Source of the DNA: Ceratotherium simum simum
Taxonomy: Eukaryota; Chordata; Mammalia; Perissodactyla; Rhinocerotidae
NCBI RefSeq assembly: GCF_000283155.1
Contig: NW_004454195.1
Location: 6,110,940-6,174,939, forward strand
Reading direction: 5' to 3'
DNA: 64,000 nucleotides
The notes under the pieces were generated by a model that saw only the letters and a list, made by a program, of their open reading frames with translations, made no database searches and had not been told where the DNA came from. A program made the translations under genes and the position numbers. Position 1 is the stretch's first letter. Each line of letters begins with the position of its first letter. Positions 45,035-54,262 of this stretch are shown one piece after another.

Positions 45035-45402
45035 CAAATTGTTATAGATTGTTTGTTTTCCCCCAAAATTCATATGTTGAAAACCTAATGCCCAAGGTGA
45101 TAGGATTAGGAGGTGGGGGCTTTGGGAGGCCACTAGGCCATGAGAATAGAGCCCTCTTGAATGGGATTAATGCCCTTGTAAAAGAGTCCCAGAAGGCTCC
45201 CTCACCCCTTCCACCATGTGAAGTCACAGCAAGAAATCAGCAGCCTGTGATTCAGAAGAGGGCCTTCACCCAAACCAGACCGTGCTGGGACCCTGACCTT
45301 GGACTTCTAGCTTTCAGAACCATGAGAAACAAATTTCTGTTGTTTATAAGCCAAGCGATCTGAGGTATTTTTGTTATAGCAACCCAAACAGACTATGATA
45401 GG
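45035..45402 (+). mobile_element. MaLR LTR (MLT1 type), solo
   Basis: Begins tgttatagattgtttgttttc, then aaaattcatatgttgaaaacc, gataggattaggaggtgggg, ccttccaccatgtgaagtcac, gacttctagctttcagaacc, atttctgttgtttataagcc, and ends caacccaaacagactatgata. Full LTR layout of the ERVL-MaLR class with no internal region attached. Its tail is cut by an ERE SINE. Confidence 0.88.
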
Positions 45403-45650
45403 GCTGGCCCAGTGGCGTAGTGCTTAAGTTCGTGCGCTCCGCCTCGGTGGCCCAGGGTTCACAGGTTCAGATCACGGGCATGGACCTATGCACCACTCAT
45501 CAAGCCATGCTGTGGTGGCGTCCCATATAAAGTAGAGGAAGATGGGCATGGATGTTAGCCCAGGGCCAGTCTTCCTCAGCAGAAAGAGGAGGATTGGCAA
45601 CAGATGTTAGCTCGGGGCTAATCTTCCTCACAAAAAACAAACAGACTATG
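45386..45650 (+). mobile_element. ERE-family SINE with perfect target-site duplication
   Basis: SINE body about 45,398-45,638: gggctggcccagtggcgtag, gctccgcctcggtggcccag, catgctgtggtggcgtccc, then two gatgttagc units and an A-rich tail. Flanked by perfect AAACAGACTATG copies at 45386-45397 and 45639-45650. The target lies in the last bases of the MLT1-type LTR. Confidence 0.95.
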
Positions 45651-45777
45651 CCACAAATAAATACTACTAAAGTTAAAGGTAGGGGAGATTACTTCTAACC
45701 TTGTGGAACTTGGGTGTGGATTAGAGACAGTTCATAACAATGGCATATGGGTTAGGGCTTGAAATTAAAAAAAATTC

Positions 45778-45795
45778 TCTCTCTCTCTCTCTCTG
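45778..45795. repeat. (CT)n microsatellite
   Basis: Short uninterrupted CT run. Confidence 0.85.
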
Positions 45796-45819
45796 TCTAG
45801 CCCCACATACACATATATA

Positions 45820-46190
45820 GTATTTTTTAATAGAAGTATAGAATACATACAGAAAAGTGTAGTGTATGGCTTAAAAAATTTTCACACAGCATACACAACC
45901 CTGTAACCAGCTTTCAGATCAAGAACTAGAACATTTTCAGTACTTAGTTTTAGCTTTTACATTTAGGTCTAAGATACATCTTGGGTTTTTTTTTTTTTTA
46001 ATAAGGTGTGAGGTAGGAGTCAAGGATGACTTTTTTTTTCCATATGGTGATTCAGTGATTTCAGTACCATTTATTGAAAGCATTTTCCTTTCCCCATTGA
46101 ATTATCTTGGCATATTTACCAAAATCACTTGGCTATATCCATGTGAGTCTATTTCTGTACTCTATTCTATTCTTAATGGTGCCCTTTGAT
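45820..46190 (-). mobile_element. L1 fragment, antisense (first of two)
   Basis: agttttagcttttacattta, ataaggtgtgaggtaggagtc, ttccccattgaattatcttgg, ctatttctgtactctattc are antisense L1 ORF2 3' region. The left part (gaatacatacagaaaagtg, acacaaccctgtaaccagc) looks like an older antisense LINE 3' UTR. Confidence 0.75.
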
Positions 46191-46975
46191 GAACAGAAAT
46201 TCTTAAGTTTAATATATATAAGTTAAAAATACATATATGTACCTTTATAGTTAGTGCTTATTGTGTCCTATTTATGAAATTTTTGCCTACTCCAACATCA
46301 TAAAGATTTTCTCATATATTTTCTTCTGAAAGCTTTATTGTTTTACGTTTCACATCTAGATATACAGCCCCTCTGGGGCAGATTTTTGTGTGTGTATGAT
46401 ATGAGGTAAGAATAAAGATTTACTTTTTTCCATGGCTATCCAGTTGACCCAGAACCATTTGTAGAAAATTCTATCATTTCCCCCACTGCATTGCAGTGAG
46501 TGGCCCCTTTGTCATAAATCAAATGACCTCATATGTATGTTTCAGTTTCTGGACTCTATTCTGTTCTCTTGATCTACTACTCTGTTTTTATGGTAACCTA
46601 TACTTTCTTAATTAAGACAGCTGTATGAAAGTCTTGATGTCTGGAGTGTAAATTATCCAGCTTTCTTCTTGTTCAGGATTGTTTTGGTGATTTTTGGCAT
46701 TTCCATATGAATGTTAGAATTCATTTATCAATTTCAACACATATATAAAAATATGCTAGGGATTTAACTAGGATTGTATTCATCTATTGTTAAATTTGGG
46801 GAGCATTGTTAGCTTTACAATACTGAGACTTTCAATTTTTGGACATGGTCTAACCCTCCATTTATTTACATCTTTTAGCATATCTCTCATAGTAATTTGT
46901 CGTTTACAATGCAGAGGTCTTGCAATTTTTTTTTTAGGTTTATACCTAGGCATGGGATTTTTGAAATACTTGTGA
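46190..46975 (-). mobile_element. L1 fragment, antisense (second of two)
   Basis: Restarts earlier in antisense L1 order (tttttgcctactccaacatca, ttctgaaagctttattg, atgatatgaggtaag) and runs through gattgttttggtgatttttgg, catttccatatgaatgttag, to tttataccta. The restart shows a second copy or duplication rather than a continuation of 45,820-46,190. Confidence 0.75.
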
Positions 46976-47432
46976 TAATGTTTTCATGTGTCAACTTGAT
47001 TAGACTACAGTCCCTCCTACACTACACTAGTGATTCCAACACTAATCTACATCTTGTTGTGAAGGTATTTTGCATATGTAATTAGTCACCCTAATCACTT
47101 GACTTTAAGTAAGGGAGATTACGTAGATAATCTGGGTGGTCCTGACTGAATCTGTTGGAAGGCCTTAAAATCAAGGCTGAGGTTTTCTTTTCAGAGAGAA
47201 GAAATTCCGACTGTGGATGACAGCTTTGGTCTGTGCCCATGGAGTTTCCTTCTGCTTATGATCCTTCCTTCCTGACTGCCTGGCCTATGGATTTCTGACT
47301 TGCTTATGTAGCCGTCACAATTGTAAGCCGATTTTTCTGTAATAAATCTCTGCCTGTCTATCACCTCTATCTATTTATCACCTATCTCCTACTGGTTCTT
47401 CTTCTCACGTTGAACACTGACTGATACAGATT
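46975..47432 (+). mobile_element. ERVL LTR (MLT2 type)
   Basis: tgttttcatgtgtcaacttga, ... gaatctgttggaaggcct ..., taagccgatttttctgtaataaatctctg (polyadenylation region), ... actggttcttcttctcacg ... gaacactgactgatacag. Typical ERVL LTR order, old and diverged. The next bases, attttggtactagaagtgg at about 47,433-47,451, resemble the ERVL primer-binding site; no coding internal region follows. Confidence 0.8.
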
Positions 47433-47525
47433 TTGGTACTAGAAGTGGTTCCAGAACCGCGTCTTAAGGATGAGTTCTCTGAATTGGTGCTGGGCAGTTC
47501 CTGGAATGATACAGCAAAAGAATTA

Positions 47526-47715
47526 CAGTCATGTGTCAATTAACGACAGGGATACCTTCTGAAAAATGTGTTGTTATGTGATAGCGTTGTTGTGCGAATA
47601 TTACAGAGTGTGCTTACGCAGACCAAGACGGTACAGCCTACTACACACCTAGGTTATATGGCACTAATCTCATGGGACTACCATCATATATGCGGTCCAT
47701 TGTTGACCATGACTG
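47526..47715. mobile_element. Tigger-like (MER2-type) MITE, internally deleted
   Basis: CAGTCATGTG at the left and CCATGACTG at the right are the terminal repeats. Inside are ttgttatgtgatagcgttgttgtgc and gcctactacacacctaggtt, then tcatgggactaccatcatat / tatgcggtccattg. Flanked on both sides by TA (47524-47525 and 47716-47717), the target duplication of Tc1/mariner-class transposition. Only 190 bp remain. Confidence 0.88.
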
Positions 47716-47744
47716 TACTCAAATTATTGCCATTGTATGCCTCT

Positions 47745-47880
47745 AATCAAATACCACTACCTCAGAAATATGAAAAGACTTTAACCAAGGTCACTAGATA
47801 CTGAGGAGCAGATACAGGATTCAAATCCAGATCTGTCAGACTAAAACCTTAATAGGTATGCTATGCTGCCTCCCCATAAG
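47745..47880 (-). repeat. MIR SINE fragment, antisense
   Basis: actttaaccaaggtcactag ... cagatacaggattcaaatcc ... atgctatgctgcctcccc. Confidence 0.75.
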
Positions 47881-48874
47881 GCACTGGGGATTTGATTAGA
47901 TATAAATAAAAGTTTTAATATTCATACCCTGTATGATGCTGTATGTCTAAGCATCTTTTAAATGACTCTTTTTCATTTTGGTATTATTGTTGGGAAGAAT
48001 ATATGGTTTTGGGGATGTTGGATATGGGGAAAAATAAAGTGGGATGGACGAGCATTTTCTGATAAGGTTTGGAATATTTGGTTCTATTCAAATCTTTATC
48101 TACTCATTTCTCAGTGGCTTGTTTTCACTCTTCTGATGTCAAAGACCATATTAATTCACTCACAGTCAAAAGCCAAGGAGATTTAAAAGCCAAAGAGAAT
48201 ACATTTAAAAACACTTTGCTTGCTGTTTACAGCAGCCTAATATTTATGAGTCCTCTATTCTTGGAAGGAAGAATAAGCACTAGTAGCTCTAATGGACTTG
48301 ATTTCTTTGGTCAGCGCGGGCAGAACGTTTTCGCATAGAGATTTGCAGGAACAATACCTGCTGCATTTTAATTTTTACAGAGATTGAAAGAATATGTGAG
48401 CTGAATGCACCCCGTGTGAACCTTGTCACCATAATCTCCAAGGGAACCGGGAACTTAATGATGCCTCAGCCCCCTCTGAGCAAACACATCCAGAGCAGAC
48501 CTGTGAGTGAGCAGGACTGAGGCAAGCTGGGCACAAAGCTTGGTCCCCTGGAGGACTGTTTTGTCTTTCTAATTCCTAAGGTATGATGTAGGATGGGCTG
48601 TAGAGAATCTGTTAGAAAAAGTACAGCCTAAAGACAAAAGAAGGAGCAAGGAATGGCAAAACTTTGGGTTCAACGCTCCAACTAAATTAAAGGAAAACTA
48701 TGTGGGAGTACAGAAAGAACGAAAGACGCAGCCAGGAGGGGCCAGGGAGAGAGACAGCAGAGCTGATTCTGTTCTTCTGTATTGCAATAGAAAGATTTCT
48801 GACTCTTTCAATATGCCTCAGACACAAACTTGGGGTATTTTCTTGGGAGAAGCGTTTAAATAATTAATGTCCAT
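47881..48874. other. Intergenic sequence, nothing recognised
   Basis: No gene. The stretch 48,370-48,560 is of mixed composition and free of repeats I know. Confidence 0.35.
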
Positions 48875-48884
48875 TTTTTGCTGA

Positions 48885-49020
48885 CTTTGGAATTTGCAGA
48901 AGTCTGTGAGAGTACTTGTATTTTCATATGTCATATTAACCTGGTGAGATGGGGTTGTTATTCCCATTTTCCAGACAAGCTGAGTCCAATGACTTGTCCA
49001 AGATCCCTAAGGAGCCTGAG
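48885..49020 (-). repeat. MIR SINE fragment, antisense
   Basis: ttattcccattttccagaca ... caatgacttgtccaagatccc. Confidence 0.7.
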
Positions 49021-49064
49021 AGATACATCTCTTGAATATTTCTCAAGTAGTGTCTTGAGGAAAT

Positions 49065-49215
49065 AATGAGTGCTTATATTTACGAAATATATTTTTGTGA
49101 GTTCTATCATTTATCTGATTATCAAATAACATTTTGAGGCAGGCAAGGCAAGTGTTATGATGGTAAATGTGCCTAGCTGAGGAAACTGAGGCTCAGAGAG
49201 TTGAGCGAAACCACT
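49065..49215 (-). repeat. MIR SINE fragment, antisense
   Basis: gagtgcttatatttacgaa ... gctgaggaaactgaggctcag. Confidence 0.7.
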
Positions 49216-49749
49216 CTTAAGCCATGGAAGCCGGAAACCATGGGCCACATGCATCCTATTCCTTATACCCTGCAGCCGTCATCTCCTTGCCCCTCTTGCT
49301 GGAATATATACCCCTAAGTCCAACTCCTGAGCAATATGGCTTCTCCAGGAGCCTGGAGGGGATCCCCTACCCTACAACAATCAGGCTTTTGGGAGAAAGC
49401 TTAAGGTCATCGCAGCTGAAGCTGAACCTGGGTTGGTACCTCTGGGGCACGTGTGTATCCGAAGTTGCTAGAAGAGGAAACTGCAGGGTGCTCACCAGCT
49501 CGGAAAAAGGGACTCTCTTCCTGCTGGGCAGGGAAAAGCTGTTTTGCAAGTAGTAAATATTTGGTAGATTTACCCTACCTAAAGATTCACCAGGTGGAAG
49601 TAACCCAGCCATCATTGCCTTTGGTTCAGTCATTTCTCAGCTCAGGAGAGGCCCTTGGTTTCTTTTGTTAACAGAACCATCTGCTGAAAAGTCTGTGTTC
49701 AACGAAACATCCACTTTGCTCTGCTCTACCAATGGGCTACTGAAAGGTA

Positions 49750-49880
49750 ACAATAATAGCTGTCATTGATTGAGTGCTCATGAGAAGAGGACGTGCTTTA
49801 TTTATATTGCTTCATTAAAACCTCAGAGGTTATTTGGAAATTACAGAAGGGGAAAATGGGGCTGGGCAAGGGAGATGGAG
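49750..49880 (-). repeat. MIR SINE fragment, antisense
   Basis: aatagctgtcattgattgagtgctc ... tattgcttcattaaaacctc ... cagaaggggaaaatggggc. Confidence 0.65.
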
Positions 49881-51620
49881 GTGTACTACTCATTTACTTA
49901 GTAATGAGCTACAGCAGGGCCTGAGCATGCCATGTAGAAGTGTGCATGTTTGACACTTCTTAATTCCATTTACTTTTAGCCAGAGCAGGAAGGAAGGTCA
50001 TTTAATACTGTACTTGGAAACCGGTTTTGCCCTGCTAAAGATGCCACTATTGAACTTTCTCAGGGAACGAGCTGAGTCCTGCTTCCCTTCTGTTAATTAC
50101 CTGTGCAGGCAGCCTTGCACTTTAATATTGTCTCACACCTGAGAGTCTCCCAAGGTTGTTAGACTGCCTCATAAGGTGAGGAAAATTCTTTTTAAGCATT
50201 AGCGCTTAGTGGACTTCAGCTCAAAGCAACTGAGCCACCTATAGGGTACCTAGCTATTCTGGTCTCCAGGAAAATAAAGATAAATTAAAACTGGCTCTTA
50301 TTTTCCAGGACCTTTTAGCTTTGAAGGAAACGTTACATTCCAATGAAATATTTTCTAGACAGACACTAGTATATGACAATAAATAGAATAAATAATGCAA
50401 ATAATAGAGAATTATAAATAATTTGACAAAACGTGCTGTATAATGTAGAGTGATGATCAGTCAGGAAAATGTCAGGTAGGATTTGAATAGTACCAAGGAA
50501 TATTCGGTAAGAGCGTTTCTCCTGGTAACTTTCTCTGAAAGAGTTAATTTGCTCCATGAGAGACACATTTAAAAAAGTGTCCACATTGTCCACTTAATTT
50601 AAATATTTTTGATATGGATTTAGGGAAAGGTAGTCAAGAGGAGCCAATCATACAATTCAATAATTTCTGATAAAGTCAGATGAAAATGTTATTTCCAAGT
50701 ATAAGAATTCCATGAATTAATACAAAACATTAATTCTTAGAACAGTTATTGGTGTAGATTAAGAATTCACCAAATATTAGATATTATTATCTCCTTGATG
50801 AAGCAATTACTCGTGTTTCAGGCAGTGGTTCAATGAGTATGTTATATAATGCATAATGTTCTGTGGTTGAGTTAGAGCCTGTACAGTATCTTCTTCATTG
50901 CAAAAAAAAAATTTACTTTTTCTATTTTGTGTATTTTTGTCAGTAAAAATAAAGTAGAGTGTCTTTGGAGAAATGCATAGCTTTGTAGCCCTCCTCAATA
51001 ACTATAGCTTCTCTGGTATTTACTGGTAGTTACTTCACAAGTCCATACATTTTTAAAAGAACAAATATCCTTTTAAGTAATTCAAAAATGTTTTCTAGGT
51101 ACTTGTTTATATTCAAAGTCTGTTATCTTGCATGAACATTCCCCAAAACACACACCAGGCATTTTTTTCATATTTGGGTTGTCAACATGAAATGTACTTA
51201 AAATTTCCCCCAGCATCAGTTTTCTATGTAAGTTTTTCAACACATTTCCTATGCTTTGATAACGGATAATGTCTTATTCTGCAATTACTTTCAAGAAAAT
51301 GACTTCTATGGTTTTGTACCTTTAACTCATATTAAAAATACACTAATAAGCCTGTTGTCACAGGGAACTATCTGTGTGTCAAACTGAATGTAGCATTTGA
51401 AGAAGCCATTTAGGATGAGAAGATTTCCATTCCTGAGCACTACTGATATTAAGCTGTTGAATCATCTGCCCAGGTAATATTCTCAGCCATTGTTGTCTTG
51501 CTCCAATGACTTGCATTTTGTGGACGCTGAGCTATTTGGAGGTCAGACCATTCTTGCAAGGTGAGGAAACATTTTTGAGAATGGAAGAAAAACATGAACT
51601 AAACAGGTAGACATAGTAGA
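49881..51620. other. Intergenic sequence, nothing recognised
   Basis: No gene. The block 50,040-50,270 (ctgttaattacctgtgcagg, gtctcacacctgagagtc) is repeat-free and holds two E-box words; a possible regulatory element. Confidence 0.35.
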
Positions 51621-51659
51621 ATGGAACAAATTGCCTATCATGATAAATTTACTAGCAGG

Positions 51660-51930
51660 GCCTTCCCTGGAAAGGTGTTTGTATGTGTTATTTGCATATA
51701 AAGCCAATATTACGAAAGTAGTACATGCTCATAAAAATTTGGAGATTATAGAAAGGAATTTTAAAAAATCAATAACCCTTTCATGGACAATCACTGCCAA
51801 TACATTTATGTATGTCTTTTGATTTCCTGTGCATATTAAAAAAATCATTGAGGCATGTACATATCATTTTGTACCCTTTTAAAATACTTTCCTTTATTGT
51901 ACTTGCCATCTGTTATTCAATTTTGTATAG
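51660..51930. repeat. Old interspersed repeat, family uncertain
   Basis: agtacatgctcataaaaatttgg ... ttatgtatgtcttttgatttc ... tttgtaccctttt resembles the same old repeat type as 9,030-9,420. Confidence 0.35.
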
Positions 51931-52677
51931 TCATATCTGACTACAGCACATATTTGCAGACGTAAAGTCCTAAATTTTAGACTTGCCAGCCAACAGACTA
52001 TATTCACATTTCATTTTCTGATATCTATAGACGTGTAACTCATCATAGATTAAAAATCCGTGGATAGAAAACATGTGTCTACTTCATGCTTCAAAGTTTC
52101 ACTTGCTCGTCCTTCATTTTTTTTGTATATGTCCATAACCTTTTGGAAAAATTGCCATGATCAATTTGTTTAGTATAATAAATTATAAGTAAGAAACTAC
52201 AGAAATGATCCCTGAAAAAATAGTCTTCAGGGACACTTATAAGTAAAGTACCAGAGTGATTGGTTTTTCGATATCACTCCAGGTCCATGTTTGGAAGAGG
52301 CTTAGCAACCACAAAATTTCAAGCAGTTTTCCTAAGATTGGATAGCAATTGGGACCAGTATCTCCACAATCACTCTTACAGAAGAACTTATATCCCCAAA
52401 CTATACATGTTATGTAGCCTTAACATCTCAACTCAAGGAAGAATTTTACATTATAAATAAAAAGAAAATAAAAAGAAACAAGAGGTTTTGGAAAAGAAGA
52501 TTTTTAGCATACTATATCGAGAGAGGACTTTTTCTGTGTTGGGCTGAGATGCTGCTTTGTTAATTTCGCCGGTTTTAAAATAAAGCTTCTGGAAAGAGTT
52601 TCCTGAGTCTGAACTGTGGTAATGAAGAGGCACCTGCTTGTCCAATATGATACACAAAGGACTGACTGCAGCCTCCT
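51931..52677. other. Intergenic AT-rich sequence, nothing recognised
   Basis: No gene or named repeat. Confidence 0.35.
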
Positions 52678-54225
52678 ATTTTTTTGTCAGCTTTATTGCA
52701 GTATAATTTATATACAAGAAAATTCAATTTTAAGTATATATTTGGTGAATTTTGACAAATGTGCACAGCCCTGTAACTACCACCAGGATCATGATATAGA
52801 ACATTTCTATTACCCCTGAAAGTCGCCTTGTGCCTCTTTGCAGTCCATCGCCTCTCTCCTGCCTCCTGACCTCTGGCAACCCTCATCTGCTTTTCATCAC
52901 TTTAGTCTGGCTTTTCTAGAATTTTGTACAAATGGAATCATATCTTTTGTGTCTGGTTTCTCTCATTTAACATAAGGCTCTTGAGAACATGTCTGCTGTT
53001 TCATGCATCTGTATTCATTCCTCTTTGTTGCTGGTATAATAATATTTCATTGTATGGATATACCACTATTAGTTGATCCCTTCATCAGATGATGTTGTAT
53101 TTGAGTTCTTTCTAGTTTTTGACCATTATTAATGTCATGAATAAAGCAGCTCTGAACTTGAGTACAAGCCTTTGTATGGACACATATTTTCATTTCTCTT
53201 GGATAAGTACTTAGGAGTGGAATTGCTGGGCCATATGGTATGCATATATTTAACTTAATAAAGAACTGCCAATTTATTTTCCAAAGTGGCAGTTGTGTTT
53301 TGCATTCCCACAGCAATGAATAAGGGGCTAGTTGCTCCACATTTCCACCAACACTTCGTATCTTTTGTTTATATAATTTTTTTTTTTAGTTTTAGCCATT
53401 CTTGTGGGTATCTAGTGGTTTTAATGAGCATTTTTTTCTAAAGACTAAAGATGTTGAAAATTTTTTGGGTGCTTATGTGGCGTCCTTAGTCTTCTTTAAA
53501 ATCTTTTGCCCTTTTTATTGGACTGTTTGCTTTTCTGACGGAGTTGTAAGAATTTTTAATATAGTCTGTATACAAGTCCTTTATCAGACATGTTTTGCAA
53601 ATATTTTCTCCCAATCTGTAGCCTACTTTTCCATTTTCTTAACAGTATCTTTTGAATAGCAAAATTGTAGCAAATGTTTTTAATTTTGATAAAGTCCATT
53701 CATTCAATTTTTTATTTTGGGGTCCTAGTTAAAAAAATATTTGCCTAACCCAAAGTCAGTAAGATTTTTCAAGTTTTTTCCTGGAAGTTGGAAAATTTTA
53801 GGTTTTATATTTGGATGTGTCATCCATTTTTGAGTTAATTTTTGGATGTGGTGTGAGTCAAGTGTCAAGTTTCACTTTTTTGCATATGGACATCTGATTT
53901 TTTCTTGTACTAATCACTGAAAAGCTTTTCACTTCCCCATTGAATTGCCCTGGCATATTTGTAAAAAACAAAAACAAAAAATACCCCAAACAATTAGCCA
54001 TGTATGTGTGGGTCTATTTCTGGATTCTCTATTCCATCCGTGGATTTAATTTTCTATCTTGACACCATAGCACACTTTCTTGATTACTGTAGCTTTTTAA
54101 TAAGTCTTAAAATCAGGCCATGTTAGTCCTGTAACTTTGTTGTTTTTCAAAGTTGTTTTGGCTATTCTAGGTCCTTTGTATTTCTACATGAATTTTAGAA
54201 TCAGTTTTTGAATTTTGTCAAAAAA
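52678..54225 (-). mobile_element. L1 3' end and ORF2 3' part, antisense
   Basis: From a 3' UTR start (cagctttattgcagtataat) through cattgtatggatataccac, tgctgggccatatggtatgc, caccaacacttcgtatc, gtcctttatcagacatgtt, tttgagttaatttttggatg, gattactgtagctttttaa to agaatcagtttttgaatttt. Continuous antisense L1, about 1.5 kb, with no open frame of note. Confidence 0.9.
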
Positions 54226-54262
54226 GGATTTTTATCCAGAGTAATGAGGAACTCTCAATATG
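54226..54262 (+). mobile_element. Short inverted L1 piece at the end of the antisense L1
   Basis: ggatttttatccagagtaatgaggaactctcaa is diverged sense L1, joined to the antisense L1 at an AAAAAAGG junction (54220-54227). The same L1 segment already exists in antisense inside 52,678-54,225. Confidence 0.6.
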
